A DNA stretch of 64,000 bases, taken from positions 1-64,000 of the forward strand of contig JAIRVT010000022.1 in assembly GCA_031253755.1 (NCBI GenBank). The letters are read 5' to 3'. Source of the stretch: Enterobacteriaceae bacterium. GTDB taxonomy: Bacteria; Pseudomonadota; Gammaproteobacteria; Enterobacterales; Enterobacteriaceae. The position numbers and the translations under genes are program-made. Every line of letters starts with the position of its first letter. Positions within the stretch are counted from its first letter, which is position 1. The notes beneath the pieces were generated by a model, which worked only from the letters and a program-made list of their open reading frames with translations, did not search any database and was not told the origin of the DNA. This document shows positions 12,204 to 22,605 of this stretch, in pieces.

Positions 12204-12319
12204 ATGAGCAACGCGATTTTTTCAAAGGTTCTGATTCGAGGCAGAACCTTTTTACTATGTACTATATGTACTATTAGTTCTCGGTGCTATTAATTCGCGG
12301 TGCTGTTAATTCCCGGATA

Positions 12320-12895
12320 TTAACGGCGTGCACTCTTGGGCCTGAAAGCTGCGACAATCGTTTCATCGGTTTCGATATAAGGACCATCCAGTAACTGAAT
12401 GCAATAAGGTACGCTGGCGAAAATTCCCGGCACTAACACCTTGCCGTTATCATCTTTCAGCCCTTCCAGCGTTTCAGCAATGGCTTTGGGTTGCCCCGGA
12501 AGGTTAAGGATCAGAGCCTGATTGCGGATCACGCCAACCTGACGGGATAAAATCGCAGTGGGGACAAATTGCAGGCTAATTTGCCGCATTTGTTCGCCGA
12601 ATCCGGGCATTTCGCGATCCGCAATTGCTAAGGTCGCATCCGGTGTAACATCACGGCGTGCCGGGCCGGTGCCTCCGGTAGTTAATACCAGATGACAACC
12701 CAGTTCATCCACCAATTCACACAAGGTTTGTTCTATCAGAATTTGCTCATCAGGGATCAGGCGGGTTTCTGCCTGAAAAGGCGTTGTTATCGTTTTTTCC
12801 AGCCAGGCTTCCAATGCAGGAAGACCTTTGTCCTGATAAACGCCGTTTGAGGCGCGATCAGAAACAGAGACGAGGCCAATGCGCAATGTGTTCAT
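12320..12895 (-). CDS. mogA: Molybdopterin adenylyltransferase MogA
   Basis: 191 aa. It adenylylates molybdopterin in molybdenum-cofactor synthesis before metal insertion by MoeA. MNTLRIGLVSVSDRAS, LVLTTGGTGPARRDVTPDAT and LPGQPKAIAETL are the MoaB/Mog fold and its nucleotide-binding motifs. An upstream in-frame ATG at 12913 would add six residues; MNTLRIG is the family start and is preferred, although neither start has a strong ribosome site. The talB terminator lies just upstream, so it probably has its own promoter. In E. coli talB, mogA and satP are also neighbours; here satP has been separated by the inserted block. Confidence 0.95.
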   Translation of the reverse strand: MNTLRIGLVSVSDRASNGVYQDKGLPALEAWLEKTITTPFQAETRLIPDEQILIEQTLCELVDELGCHLVLTTGGTGPARRDVTPDATLAIADREMPGFGEQMRQISLQFVPTAILSRQVGVIRNQALILNLPGQPKAIAETLEGLKDDNGKVLVPGIFASVPYCIQLLDGPYIETDETIVAAFRPKSARR

Positions 12896-12934
12896 ATAGA
12901 TATCAGCGTTCATACAGATCTCAGATCAAAAATA

Positions 12935-12965
12935 GAAAAAAGGCGGCTTCATTATGCCGCCTTTG
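12935..12965 (-). terminator. Terminator of talB
   Basis: AAAGGCGGC (12939-12947) pairs with GCCGCCTTT (12956-12964); on the minus strand the stem is followed by a T-run. It lies 20 bases past the talB stop and before mogA. Confidence 0.85.
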
Positions 12966-12984
12966 TAAAAATTTTGATTCAGGA

Positions 12985-13938
12985 TTACAGCAGATCAGCG
13001 ATCATGCTCTCAAGTTTACCCTGATCGATAGCAAACTTACGGATACCGTCAGTCAGTTTTTCTGTTGCCATCGCATCCTGATGGTGTTCCCAATAGAATT
13101 CAGCTTCGGTCATTACCGCCGGACGTGCTTTAATTTCACCGGAGTAGATCAGTTTGTGCTCAACTTCGCCTTTTGTCTCAGACAGCTCTTTCAGCAGCGC
13201 CGGAGAGATAGTCAGGCGATCACAGCCAGCCAGTTCCAGAATTTCGCCGGAGTTACGGAAACTTGCACCCATCACAACAGTGTTGTAACCATGTGCTTTG
13301 TAGTACTGGTAAATTTCAGCAACGGAAATCACACCCGGATCTTCGTGTGGTGCGAACTCTTTTTTATCGCCATTCGCTTTGTACCAGTCGAGGATACGGC
13401 CAACGAACGGAGAAATCAGGTAAACACCGGCTTCCGCACAGGCGCGTGCTTGTGCAAAGGAGAACAGCAGAGTCAGGTTACAGTTGATGCCTTCTTTTTC
13501 CAGCTGTTCTGCTGCACGGATACCCTGCCAGGTCGATGCCAGTTTGATCAGGATACGGTCATTGCTGATGCCCGCTTCGTTGTACAGTTTGATCAGACGT
13601 TTTGCTTTTGCCACACTTGCTTCGGTGTCATAAGAAAGACGCGCATCAACTTCAGTGGAAATACGGCCGGGGATCAGTTTCAGAATTTCCAGACCGATGT
13701 TAACCGCCAATTTGTCGCCGGCATCAAGGATCTGCTGCTCGCGGGAATCGCTCTGCGCTTTTGCCCATGTAATGGCTTCGTCAATTAATTGGCGATATTC
13801 AGGGATCTGGGCGGCATTCAAAATCAGGGAAGGGTTAGTGGTTGCATCTTGCGGCTGGTACAATTTCATTGCCGCGATATCCCCGGTGTCTGCGACTACG
13901 GTTGTCAGTTTACGCAGGGAAGTCAGTTTATCGGTCAT
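12985..13938 (-). CDS. talB: Transaldolase B
   Basis: 317 aa, same length as the E. coli enzyme. It transfers a dihydroxyacetone unit from sedoheptulose-7-phosphate to glyceraldehyde-3-phosphate in the non-oxidative pentose phosphate pathway. DATTNPSLI at 31-39 is the transaldolase signature 1, and the Schiff-base Lys132 lies in [12 protein letters not shown]. Ends in a terminator and is followed by mogA as in E. coli. Confidence 0.98.
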   Translation of the reverse strand: MTDKLTSLRKLTTVVADTGDIAAMKLYQPQDATTNPSLILNAAQIPEYRQLIDEAITWAKAQSDSREQQILDAGDKLAVNIGLEILKLIPGRISTEVDARLSYDTEASVAKAKRLIKLYNEAGISNDRILIKLASTWQGIRAAEQLEKEGINCNLTLLFSFAQARACAEAGVYLISPFVGRILDWYKANGDKKEFAPHEDPGVISVAEIYQYYKAHGYNTVVMGASFRNSGEILELAGCDRLTISPALLKELSETKGEVEHKLIYSGEIKARPAVMTEAEFYWEHHQDAMATEKLTDGIRKFAIDQGKLESMIADLL

Positions 13939-14134
13939 GGTTAATATCTCATCGTTAAACGTAAAATCATTGGCATTGTTGCCTTACCATCCGGTGATAA
14001 TAGCATGGCCAAAGGTGTATGGTCGCAAAATTCTATTCTTGTTATTAGCGTCTTTTTGAGGCAATTTTGGCTAAATTAAGGCGCAAATGCCTTGAATCCT
14101 GAACATTACCATTCAAAAGAACCGGAACAAAATC

Positions 14135-14911
14135 ATGCTCATTACTATTTCACCTGCCAAAACGCTCGATTATGAAAGTCCGCTTGTTACTCAAAAGTAT
14201 AGTCAACCCATTTTGCTGGAAGAGTCAAAACAGCTCATTGAACACTGCCGTACATTAACGCCTGCCCAAATCAGCAGCCTGATGGGGATCAGCGACAAGC
14301 TGGCCGGTCTGAATGCGGCGCGTTTCGGGGAATGGCAACCGGACTTCACACCGGAAAATGCCCGTCAGGCGATCCTTGCTTTTAAAGGCGATGTTTATAC
14401 CGGAATGCAGGCGGAAACCTTCTCATCTGCCGATTTTGATTTTGCCCAGACGCATTTGCGGATTTTATCCGGTTTGTATGGTGTGTTGCGTCCGCTTGAT
14501 TTGATGCAGCCTTATCGGCTGGAAATGGGTATCAAGCTGGAAAATGCTCGTGGCAGCAATTTATATCAATTCTGGGGCGATCGCATCACGGAAAATCTGA
14601 ACATAGCACTGGAGCAGCAAGGTGATAATGTGTTGGTGAATCTGGCCTCTGATGAGTATTTCAAGTCTGTGAACATGAAAAAGCTGGCGGCTCAGGTGAT
14701 CAAACCGATTTTTCTGGATGAAAAAAATGGCAAGTATAAAGTGATCAGCTTCTATGCCAAAAAAGCCCGTGGCCTGATGAGCCGCTTTATTATTCAGAAT
14801 CAATTGACTCAGCCTGATCAGCTGGTGGCGTTTAATTTGGAAGGCTATGCCTTTGATGAAGCGCTTTCGAAAGGTGATGAGTTAGTTTTTAAGCGTGCGG
14901 AACAGCATTGA
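14135..14911 (+). CDS. yaaA: Peroxide stress protein YaaA (UPF0246)
   Basis: 258 aa, full length. In E. coli this DNA-binding protein limits intracellular unincorporated iron and protects against hydrogen peroxide under OxyR control. The N-terminal [28 protein letters not shown] and [15 protein letters not shown] are the conserved family blocks. It is transcribed towards thrC with a 12-bp hairpin between them. No OxyR site could be identified by eye. Confidence 0.95.
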   Translation: MLITISPAKTLDYESPLVTQKYSQPILLEESKQLIEHCRTLTPAQISSLMGISDKLAGLNAARFGEWQPDFTPENARQAILAFKGDVYTGMQAETFSSADFDFAQTHLRILSGLYGVLRPLDLMQPYRLEMGIKLENARGSNLYQFWGDRITENLNIALEQQGDNVLVNLASDEYFKSVNMKKLAAQVIKPIFLDEKNGKYKVISFYAKKARGLMSRFIIQNQLTQPDQLVAFNLEGYAFDEALSKGDELVFKRAEQH

Positions 14912-14917
14912 TGAAAA

Positions 14918-14954
14918 TCACTCCACGATTGCTTGTAAAAACATCGTGGAGTGA
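14918..14954. terminator. Hairpin between yaaA and thrC
   Basis: A 12-bp perfect stem, TCACTCCACGAT (14918-14929) with its complement at 14943-14954, lies between the convergent stops. It lacks a T-run on either side, so termination efficiency is uncertain. Confidence 0.6.
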
Positions 14955-14965
14955 CTGAAGCGATT

Positions 14966-16258
14966 TTATTTCACGGTTTTTTCCAGCAGAAACGCGCGTA
15001 AGGTGGCGAAATCAGCCGGTAGCTGGTGAGATAACAGCGCCAGATCGGCCCGCTCTGCCAGTGCTTGCGGTAACGGCAATGGCTGACCGAGGATCGCTTC
15101 AACACTTTCCTTGAATTTAGCCGGATGCGCCGTACCCAAAAACAGGCCATATTCGCCGTCCTGCAACTGATCACGCAGAACGCGATAAGCGATAGCCGCG
15201 TGTGGCTCAGAAATATAGCCTTTCTCTGCCAGCTCGCGCAGGGTGCTTTGTGTCGTTTCATCACTCACGACACCTTTTGCCAGTTCGCTCAGTGCCCAGC
15301 CTTTACGTCTGAACAGCTCTTCAATGCGCGGCCAGTTGTTGGGCTGGCTGACATCCATCGCATTGGAAAGTGTCGCGATGGTCTGTTTCGGCTGCCATGA
15401 GCCTTCTGCCAGATAGCGCGGCACGGTATCGTTGACATTGGTAGCCGCGATAAAGCGTTTTATCGGTAGACCTAAGGATTTCGCCAGCAAACCGGCGGTC
15501 AGGTCACCGAAGTTGCCGCTGGGCACGGAAATCACCACTTGTTCACGTTTTTCTACCGGAATTTGGGCCACGGCTTCAAAGTAATAGCAGATTTGTGCCA
15601 GAAGACGGCTGATATTAATTGAGTTGGCTGAGTTGAGGTGTAAAGCCTGTTTCAGTTCTTCATCATCAAAGGCGTGTTTAACCAGTGCCTGACAGGCATC
15701 AAAATCACCCTGAACCGCGACAGTATGGATATTGCCACCCAAAGTGCAGAACAATTTCTCCTGCAACGGACTGATTTTTCCTTCTGGATAGAGGATCACC
15801 ACCTGTACGTTATCTAAGCCATAAAACGCGTGGGCAACTGCCGCACCGGTATCGCCGGAAGTGGCAGTCAGAATCGTTACCGGCTGATCTCCTGCAATTT
15901 GTGCAAGGATCTGTGCCATAAAACGACCGCCGAAATCTTTGAAAGCCAGTGTCGGGCCGTGATAAAGCTCAAGTGACGCAATATCGTTTTCCACAACAGA
16001 GACCGGCGCCGGAAAGGTAAACGCATTTTTAACCCGCTCAGCCAGTTGTTCTGCCGGGATCTCTTCTCCAATAAAGGCAGAAAGAATGCGCTGGCTGCGG
16101 CTGACAAAATCCAGTTTCAACAGTTCGTCAATTTCATTATGGGTGAATTCCGGTAAATCCTGCGGGAAAAACAACCCCTGTTGTTTACCTAACCCTTGTT
16201 TAACGGCCTGTGAAAAACTGACCTGCTCGTGATTGTCTTTTAAGTTATATAATTGCAT
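14966..16258 (-). CDS. thrC: Threonine synthase
   Basis: 430 aa PLP enzyme that turns O-phosphohomoserine into threonine, the last step of the thr operon pathway. MQLYNLKDNHEQVSF is the family start; GPTLAFKDFGGRF at 101-113 holds the PLP lysine Lys107, and TATSGDTGAA plus SVPSGNFGDLTAG are phosphate-cup motifs. An open frame continues 14 codons upstream into the thrB end, but the ATG at 16258 fits the family and lies two bases after the thrB stop, the usual coupling in this operon. Confidence 0.98.
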   Translation of the reverse strand: MQLYNLKDNHEQVSFSQAVKQGLGKQQGLFFPQDLPEFTHNEIDELLKLDFVSRSQRILSAFIGEEIPAEQLAERVKNAFTFPAPVSVVENDIASLELYHGPTLAFKDFGGRFMAQILAQIAGDQPVTILTATSGDTGAAVAHAFYGLDNVQVVILYPEGKISPLQEKLFCTLGGNIHTVAVQGDFDACQALVKHAFDDEELKQALHLNSANSINISRLLAQICYYFEAVAQIPVEKREQVVISVPSGNFGDLTAGLLAKSLGLPIKRFIAATNVNDTVPRYLAEGSWQPKQTIATLSNAMDVSQPNNWPRIEELFRRKGWALSELAKGVVSDETTQSTLRELAEKGYISEPHAAIAYRVLRDQLQDGEYGLFLGTAHPAKFKESVEAILGQPLPLPQALAERADLALLSHQLPADFATLRAFLLEKTVK

Positions 16259-16260
16259 GG

Positions 16261-17193
16261 TTACCCTACCTGTCGTGCGCCTGCGAGATCCAGACGGCAA
16301 ATATGAACAAAACCTTCGTCATTCTGTACGTAATGTTGTTGCAGCCACTGTGCGACCTCTTTTGCGATCGCCATTTCGTCACAAATGGCGAACAGTGTCG
16401 GGCCGGAGCCAGAAATACTGCATGCCAGCGCACCGCGTTGTTTCACGCCGTCACGCGCCTCGGCAAAACCGGGTAATAGCTGGGTGCGGTAAGGTTCGGC
16501 TACGATATCTTTCATCAGTCTGGCAGCCAAACCGGATTGCTGGGTGTAGCAGGCGTGAATAAATCCGGCAAAATAACGGCCGTGATTGGTGATGTCGCTA
16601 CGGGAATAGCTATCAGGAAGAATAGCGCGGGCTTCTGCTGTCGGCACTTTGATGCCGGGATAAGCCATGACCCACAGCCAATCATCGAAAGCAGGAACCG
16701 GCTGACAAATCGCCTCTTCCTGCGCCAGAATCAATTGCAGCCCGCCTAAGTAACAGGGGGCGACATTATCATAGTGAATGCCACCGGAAACTCGCCCTTC
16801 CAGTTCGCCCATCATTGCCAGCATCTGATCGCTATCAAACGGTTTTCCGGCATATTCATTCAGTGCGACCAGAGCCGCCACCACTGAACAGGCGCTGGAA
16901 CCCAGTCCTGAGCCTATCGGCATGTTTTTTTCCAACGTCATGGCGACGGGAAGTTCTTTTCCCAACCGCTGACAAAAAAGCTGCCAGCACTGGTAAACGA
17001 TATTGTGTTTGGGATCTTTAGGCAGTTTACTGACAAAATGCCCTTGGTTACTTAAGCTAAATATTTCTGCGGTGCTGACGGAAACGCAGTCTCCAAGCAA
17101 TGAGCCATCAATAGGAGAAACTGCCGCGCCAAGCACATCAAACCCCACTCCAACGTTGCCGATAGAGGCAGGTGCATAAACCCTGACTTCCAT
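16261..17193 (-). CDS. thrB: Homoserine kinase
   Basis: 310 aa GHMP-family kinase that phosphorylates homoserine. [22 protein letters not shown] is split as the N-terminal strand and substrate motif, and [12 protein letters not shown] is the ATP-binding GHMP loop. Its ATG overlaps the thrA stop by one base (TAATG), so 17193 is chosen over an in-frame ATG 18 bases upstream. It is translationally coupled within thrABC. Confidence 0.98.
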   Translation of the reverse strand: MEVRVYAPASIGNVGVGFDVLGAAVSPIDGSLLGDCVSVSTAEIFSLSNQGHFVSKLPKDPKHNIVYQCWQLFCQRLGKELPVAMTLEKNMPIGSGLGSSACSVVAALVALNEYAGKPFDSDQMLAMMGELEGRVSGGIHYDNVAPCYLGGLQLILAQEEAICQPVPAFDDWLWVMAYPGIKVPTAEARAILPDSYSRSDITNHGRYFAGFIHACYTQQSGLAARLMKDIVAEPYRTQLLPGFAEARDGVKQRGALACSISGSGPTLFAICDEMAIAKEVAQWLQQHYVQNDEGFVHICRLDLAGARQVG

Positions 17194-19685
17194 TAAACCC
17201 CCAATTTCCATGACAAAGTGCGTAATATATCAGCAAAAACCCCGGCAGCTGTAACATCATTGCCTGCACCGTAACCACGCAGTACCAACGGAATCGGTTG
17301 ATAATAGCGGGTATAGAAAGCCAGTGCGTTTTCGCCGTTTTTGACTTTATAAAGTGGGTCATTACTATCAACAGCGGCAATTTTCACCTTACAACAGCCT
17401 TGTTCAATCACGCCAACATAGCGCAATACTTTCCCTTGCCCGGCGGCATCGGCAACACGCTGGCTGAATGCCTGATCCAGTTGTGGCAGACGGTGCAGGA
17501 AATTGTCCACATCACCGTTGGCATCAAAGGATGTCGGTAAAACCGGTTCAACCTGAATGTCTTCCAGCTCCAGTGCATAACCCGATTCACGTGCCAGAAT
17601 TAACAGTTTACGCGCCACATCCATGCCGGAGAGATCGTCACGTGGATCAGGTTCGGTAAAGCCTTTTTCTTTCGCCAATAGCGTGGCCTGCGAAAGCGTC
17701 ATGCCTTCATCCAACATGCCGAAGATATAAGACAGTGAGCCTGACAGGATGCCACTGAACTGGTCCAATTCATCACCGGCATTCAGCAAATTCTGTAAGT
17801 TTTCGATCACCGGTAATCCGGCGCCAACGTTGGTATCGTACAGGAATTTGCGTTTTGATTTTCCGGCCGCCTGACGGGTTTCACGATAGTAGGCCATTGA
17901 GAGCGTATTGGCTTTTTTATTCGGTGTGACAACGTTGAAACCATCACGCAGAAAACTGGCGTATTGTTCCGCAATGGACTGGCTGGAGGTGCAATCCACA
18001 ATCACCGGATTGAGCAGATGATACTCTTTTTCGAGGCGGATAAGGCGGCTCAGGCTGAAGGTTTCAGACGCTTTTGATAATTCCTGCTGCCAGTTATCCA
18101 GACAAATACCCTGCATGTTGGTCAACATCGCTTTGGAGTTAGCAATGCCACAGACGCGCAGGTCAATGTGTTTTTGTTTGAGCCACTGTTGCTGGCGACG
18201 AATTTGTTCAATCAACGCACTGCCCACGCCACCGACACCGACCACGAAGACTTCAACCACTTGAGCGGTGTTAAACAGCATCTGGTGGCAGAGACGGACG
18301 GCGGTGGTGGCAGTATCGTTGTCAATCACCGCAGAAATGGAGCGTTCAGAAGAACCCTGAGCAATGGCGACAATGTTGATATTGGCGCGGGTCAGTGCGG
18401 AGAAAAAGCTGGCCGAAATGCCGCGCTGAGTCCGCATTCCATCGCCGACGACAGAAATGATGGCCAGATTATCGATGACATCGATAGGATCGAGCGCGCC
18501 CTCTTTCAGCTCCAGATAAAACTCGTCTGTCAGTGCTTTTTGCGCCCGGTTCAGTTCTGTTTGCGGTACACAGAAGCTGATGCTGTATTCCGATGAAGAC
18601 TGGGTAATCAAAACAACCGAAATGCCAGCACGGGACATCACGGCAAAAACCCGCGCCGCCATTCCCACCATCCCTTTCATGCCGGGGCCTGAAACGTTGA
18701 TCATCGCCATATTATTCAGGTTGGTGATGCCTTTAATTGGCATGTTTTCGTTTTGTTGCGCATGGCCGCTCTTTTCATTTTCAAGAGCCTTTTCATTGCC
18801 AATAAACGTGCCCGGCGCATCAGGATTGGCGGTGTTTTTAATCAGACAGGGGATCTGAAACTGGGCGATAGGTGCAATTGTGCGCGGGTGAAGCACTTTA
18901 GCGCCGAAATAAGAAAGCTCCATCGCTTCCTGATATGACAGGCTTTTCAGCAGCCGGGCATCGGAAACGGAACGTGGGTCACAGGTATAAACACCATCCA
19001 CATCTGTCCAGATTTCGCAGCAATCCGCACGTAAACAGGCGGCCAATACCGCTGCGGAGTAATCGGAACCATTACGCCCCAACACCACCAGTTCACCGTT
19101 ATCATTGCCTGCGGTAAAACCTGCCATCAGGATAATATGGTCAGCGGGAATATTCAGGGCAGCAATGCGTCTGGAGGATTCATGGATATCAACGGTCGAT
19201 TCGAGATAATGCCCGTAGGCAAGTAGGTTTTTAACCGGATCGATCACAGAAACTTTATGCCCACGGGCTTGCAGAACCGCAGACATAATGGCAATGGAGA
19301 GTTTTTCACCGCAGCAAATCAGCGCGGCGTTAATGCTGTCCGGGCACTGTTTTAACAAGGAAATACCGTGCAGCGTCTGTTTCAGGTAAGCAAGCTCATG
19401 CTCCATAACACCTTTCAGATGTTCGAAATCGAAATTTGGCTGGTGTTCTCTTAAGCCTGACAGCAAATCAGTAAAGATTTGGGTGGTATCGCTCATGTTG
19501 GAAACAATATCCTGCCCGGCAACCGTCTTGGCGATCATTGCCACCAGATGGTTCGTTATTTTCGCGGGAGCAGAAAGAACCAGAGCTACCTGCCCAAGAG
19601 ATAGTTCATTTTCAGCGATATCAACCACACTCAGTACGCGTTGGTAATTTGCGACTGAGGTGCCCCCAAATTTTAGTACTCGCAT
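17193..19685 (-). CDS. thrA: Bifunctional aspartokinase I / homoserine dehydrogenase I
   Basis: 830 aa fusion catalysing the first and third steps from aspartate to threonine. Aspartokinase domain about 1-250 beginning [13 protein letters not shown]; tandem ACT regulatory region about 315-460 ([28 protein letters not shown]) that senses threonine; homoserine dehydrogenase from about 465 with the NAD(P)-binding [15 protein letters not shown] and the catalytic region [16 protein letters not shown]. Two ATGs are possible: MP-MRVLK at 19691 or MRVLK at 19685. AGGAG is four bases before the first and ten before the second; the family start favours 19685. It is the first structural gene after the attenuator. 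Confidence 0.98.
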   Translation of the reverse strand: MRVLKFGGTSVANYQRVLSVVDIAENELSLGQVALVLSAPAKITNHLVAMIAKTVAGQDIVSNMSDTTQIFTDLLSGLREHQPNFDFEHLKGVMEHELAYLKQTLHGISLLKQCPDSINAALICCGEKLSIAIMSAVLQARGHKVSVIDPVKNLLAYGHYLESTVDIHESSRRIAALNIPADHIILMAGFTAGNDNGELVVLGRNGSDYSAAVLAACLRADCCEIWTDVDGVYTCDPRSVSDARLLKSLSYQEAMELSYFGAKVLHPRTIAPIAQFQIPCLIKNTANPDAPGTFIGNEKALENEKSGHAQQNENMPIKGITNLNNMAMINVSGPGMKGMVGMAARVFAVMSRAGISVVLITQSSSEYSISFCVPQTELNRAQKALTDEFYLELKEGALDPIDVIDNLAIISVVGDGMRTQRGISASFFSALTRANINIVAIAQGSSERSISAVIDNDTATTAVRLCHQMLFNTAQVVEVFVVGVGGVGSALIEQIRRQQQWLKQKHIDLRVCGIANSKAMLTNMQGICLDNWQQELSKASETFSLSRLIRLEKEYHLLNPVIVDCTSSQSIAEQYASFLRDGFNVVTPNKKANTLSMAYYRETRQAAGKSKRKFLYDTNVGAGLPVIENLQNLLNAGDELDQFSGILSGSLSYIFGMLDEGMTLSQATLLAKEKGFTEPDPRDDLSGMDVARKLLILARESGYALELEDIQVEPVLPTSFDANGDVDNFLHRLPQLDQAFSQRVADAAGQGKVLRYVGVIEQGCCKVKIAAVDSNDPLYKVKNGENALAFYTRYYQPIPLVLRGYGAGNDVTAAGVFADILRTLSWKLGV

Positions 19686-19746
19686 TGGCATTTTTCTCCT
19701 GACCTTCTGTTAAAACTGTTTGTTAAAACCTTCCGTTAAAAAAGCT

Positions 19747-19785
19747 CAAAAAAAAGCCCGTATCTTGTGGGATACGGGCTTTTTA
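19747..19785 (-). terminator. thr operon attenuator
   Basis: GCCCGTATC (19756-19764) pairs with GATACGGGC (19771-19779) and is followed on the minus strand by eight T. It lies between the leader peptide stop and thrA, as in the E. coli thr attenuator. Confidence 0.93.
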
Positions 19786-19803
19786 TTCTTTCACCTACAC
19801 GCG

Positions 19804-19917
19804 TCAGCCCGCACCGTAACCTGTAGTTCCGGTGGTAATCGTAATGGTTGTTGTAGCGATGATGTTGTCTGTCATCATTTTTTTCAGATCGATCGCTTTC
19901 AGGCTGATAGCGTGCAT
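19804..19917 (-). CDS. thrL: thr operon leader peptide
   Basis: 37-codon leader whose C-terminal half is rich in Thr and Ile codons (IIATTTITITTGTTGYGAG), directly before the attenuator. Ribosome stalling on these codons when charged tRNA-Thr or tRNA-Ile is scarce would favour antitermination. An AGGAAA ribosome site six bases upstream supports the ATG at 19917, giving an N-terminal extension (MHAISLKAIDLKK) compared with the 21-residue E. coli peptide. Two ATGs at 19878 and 19875 would give a 24- or 23-residue peptide closer to E. coli length but lack a good ribosome site. Confidence 0.85.
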   Translation of the reverse strand: MHAISLKAIDLKKMMTDNIIATTTITITTGTTGYGAG

Positions 19918-19948
19918 AGTTTCCTGTCTGTCTTGTTATTCAATTCGA

Positions 19949-19984
19949 CCTATATTGGTTAAAGGATATCGTGTTTGAAGTCAA
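19949..19984 (-). promoter_or_regulatory. thr operon promoter
   Basis: On the minus strand TTGACT (19984-19979) is followed by CTTTAACCAATATAGG (19964-19949). The second string is, from memory, the same as in the E. coli thr promoter, so position and sequence agree. Confidence 0.75.
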
Positions 19985-20610
19985 ACAAATTTTAAAATTT
20001 CAGCAGAAAAAAGCAGCATTCTGCATACTGCAAGTGTTCAAAAAAGGGGGGAATAAATGAGTCATTATCTGGTGTTAAAGATTTTAATCAGCATTTAATT
20101 TTATATAAAACATATTTTGTAATTATTTCATCTTTATGATAAAACACGCTGATTTTTGTATTTCTATGTTGGAGCAATCTTGTCGGTTATCTCAGGCAAG
20201 ATAGTTTCGATAACAATAATTTATCAGTTTGATAACAAGAGTATTAATTTAAAATTAACAATTACAAATAATGTTAACGTGCTACAATTGATTTTGATAT
20301 GTATCAACAAAAGTTGGTTTTTTTAGAGGGCAAGTGCATTACCCGCTGTTATATTGCTGTTAATAGACTTAATATAGCCCCCTGTTCAGGTTGGTTTTTT
20401 TCGGGTATGCGCCCTCAGAGGGAAGCAACGAGTACGTTTAACGTAAAGCATATCAACATCATTTATTTCAGCCTGATTTATTTCAGACATAAGTTATTTC
20501 AGGCATGAGCTGCGTCTTCTGTGATTCAGAGCAAGGTTAAGTTGTTTTCTTTTAATAATAAAAACTTATGTCATATAGGTTCTATTTTTTAGCGATTTTA
20601 GGTAGCGACT
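19985..20610. promoter_or_regulatory. arcA upstream region
   Basis: A 626-base AT-rich spacer between the thr promoter and arcA. A 69-codon open frame at 20299-20508 has no ribosome site or family likeness and is not accepted. The region presumably carries the arcA promoters and a long untranslated leader, as in E. coli; no specific FNR or ArcA site was convincing by eye. Confidence 0.4.
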
Positions 20611-21327
20611 ATGCAAACCCCGCACATTTTGATTGTTGAAGACGAAATTGTCACACGCAATACCCTGAAGAGCATTTTTGAAGCGGAAGGGTATGTTGTT
20701 TATGAAGCCAATGATGGCTCCGAAATGCACAATATTTTGTCAGATAACGATATTAACTTAGTCATTATGGATATCAATCTGCCAGGCAAAAATGGGTTAC
20801 TTCTTGCCCGCGAATTACGTGAACAGGCAAATGTTGCCCTGATGTTTTTAACAGGGCGTGACAATGAGGTGGATAAAATACTTGGGCTTGAAATTGGTGC
20901 TGATGACTACATCACCAAGCCTTTCAATCCACGGGAATTAACGATCCGTGCGCGGAATCTGCTCTCCCGTACGATGAATCTGAGCCACTTGGGTGAAGAG
21001 CGCCGTCAGGTGGAAAGCTATAAGTTCAATGGTTGGGAATTAGATATCAATAGCCGTTCTTTGGTTAGCCCGATGGGAGATCAGTATAAGCTGCCACGCA
21101 GTGAGTTTCGTGCCATGCTCCATTTCTGTGAGAATCCGGGGAAAATCCAGACTCGTGCAGATTTGCTGAAAAAAATGACCGGGCGTGAACTGAAACCTCA
21201 TGATCGTACTGTTGATGTGACTATTCGCCGTATTCGTAAGCATTTTGAATCTACATCGGATACACCGGAAATTATCGCGACCATTCATGGTGAAGGTTAT
21301 CGCTTCTGCGGTGATCTGGAAGACTAA
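20611..21327 (+). CDS. arcA: Two-component response regulator ArcA
   Basis: 238 aa, full length. It is the OmpR-family regulator that, phosphorylated by ArcB under low oxygen, represses respiratory genes. Receiver domain 1-120 with Asp54 as phospho-acceptor ([10 protein letters not shown]), acidic pocket E10/D11 and Lys103 region ([10 protein letters not shown]); winged-helix DNA-binding domain 135-235 ending in [15 protein letters not shown]. The arcB partner is elsewhere, as usual. Confidence 0.98.
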   Translation: MQTPHILIVEDEIVTRNTLKSIFEAEGYVVYEANDGSEMHNILSDNDINLVIMDINLPGKNGLLLARELREQANVALMFLTGRDNEVDKILGLEIGADDYITKPFNPRELTIRARNLLSRTMNLSHLGEERRQVESYKFNGWELDINSRSLVSPMGDQYKLPRSEFRAMLHFCENPGKIQTRADLLKKMTGRELKPHDRTVDVTIRRIRKHFESTSDTPEIIATIHGEGYRFCGDLED

Positions 21328-21357
21328 ACCGTATCATTTTTTAACATACGTTATTTG

Positions 21358-21397
21358 AAAAAAGCCCTGAGTTTTTGATGAACTCAGGGCTTTTTAT
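21358..21397. terminator. Bidirectional terminator between arcA and creA
   Basis: AAAGCCCTGAGTT (21361-21373) pairs with AACTCAGGGCTTT (21381-21393), flanked by A-run and T-run. Confidence 0.9.
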
Positions 21398-21443
21398 TTC
21401 CGCGATTTTAACTGTCATTTCAGCTGTCATTTTAAATAAATGA

Positions 21444-21917
21444 CTACTTCCACGGCATGATCGGTACGGCGCTGATGGCATTTTTCGGTGAGCCGTCAAT
21501 AACTTTGTCAGAGTAGGTTAAGTAGATGAGTGCATTACGTTTCGGGTCATAAAAACGGACTACCTGAAGTTTTTTGAACACGATAGACGTTCTTTTCTGG
21601 AAAACAAGCTGCCCTTTTTTCGGTGACTTTTGGATCTGTTCTGTTAGCGCAATTGGCCCGACCTGCTGGCAGGAGAGCGCCGCATCTGAAGTATCTTCCG
21701 CTAAACCTAAGCCTCCTTTGATACCGCCTGTTTTGGCCCTGCTTAGATAGCAGGTGATATTTTTCACGTCAGGGTCATCAAAGGCTTCGATCACAATTTT
21801 ATTATCCGGACCGAAAAATTTGAACACCGTATCGACAGAACCTATCTCCTCTGCATGCAAAATAGATGGAGAACAGAGAAAAGCAAAAGCTATTGCTATT
21901 TTTTTAATTTTTACCAT
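21444..21917 (-). CDS. creA: CreA family periplasmic protein
   Basis: 157 aa, function unknown, conserved near arcA in enterobacteria. The N-terminal 22 residues ([20 protein letters not shown] then HAEE) form a signal peptide with cleavage after HA. The mature part starts [16 protein letters not shown] and contains two Cys (ITCYL and LSCQQ) that could form a disulphide in the periplasm. The creBCD genes that follow in E. coli are absent here. Confidence 0.93.
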   Translation of the reverse strand: MVKIKKIAIAFAFLCSPSILHAEEIGSVDTVFKFFGPDNKIVIEAFDDPDVKNITCYLSRAKTGGIKGGLGLAEDTSDAALSCQQVGPIALTEQIQKSPKKGQLVFQKRTSIVFKKLQVVRFYDPKRNALIYLTYSDKVIDGSPKNAISAVPIMPWK

Positions 21918-22605
21918 ATTTAATCCATTCTTATCTAATAAAACCAGTTTAAGTATCTAGCATCGATTTATGATGTGTGTCAATGTGTTTTTGTAAGTCA
22001 TTTATATAGTTGATGTATCTATACAGAAAAACATGGCATTATAGCCGCCCATACATTCAAAATGAGTAGGGTGTAAATTTTAAGTCTGTTTTACAGGTGA
22101 TTTCATTTTTGTTGTTCGACAAACGAACAATCTTTGAGAAACTTTTATGGCCTACATCTGATAACAACCATCCACCCATCAATATAAATTGATAGATGGA
22201 AGTTATCTAATGATTTTTCCCGACCTTCATTGCGGCAGGATTCTAAAGCTAAACTTGACAAACAAACAGCTTTGCCATTAGCTTATTCCAAGATTTTTCT
22301 TGCTTAATTTGATGCTTGCATTTGATCTGTTGTGAAAACTACTGTATGCCTGATGAAGTGAACAGTTAGGTAGTTAAAACCGTCTTGGTGTTTGAGAATA
22401 GCGTTTGGAAAGTTACCCTATGGATTTCGAGTGATATCGCAGCCAACCAAGGGGTAACTCGAAAGACGACGGGTAGGTAGATGTTAAGTATCAATCAATC
22501 TCTATGACATTCTAATAATGAAAGACATTTCTTTGTTTTTCGCAATAATCGGCTGTTTTACAGTTGAATAGTTTTCTTTTTGTCTTAATGAATTAAGGGA
22601 GATGT
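21918..22605. other. Intergenic region upstream of creA and rob with a 62-bp family A repeat at 22414-22475
   Basis: AT-rich spacer between divergent genes. At 22414-22475 a short inverted-repeat element begins TACCCTATGGATTTCGAGT and ends CTCGAAAGACGACGGGTA; it carries both ends of the 140-bp element found elsewhere but almost none of its middle. The rest must hold the creA and rob promoters; no gene is seen. Confidence 0.65.

Noticed and set aside
12784..13788. 334-codon frame antisense to mogA/talB
   Set aside because: It spans two well-supported genes, is rich in Phe, Cys and Arg as expected from antisense reading, and has no ribosome site.
20299..20508. 69-codon frame upstream of arcA
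   Set aside because: No ribosome site, no recognisable family, lies in a leader expected to be non-coding.
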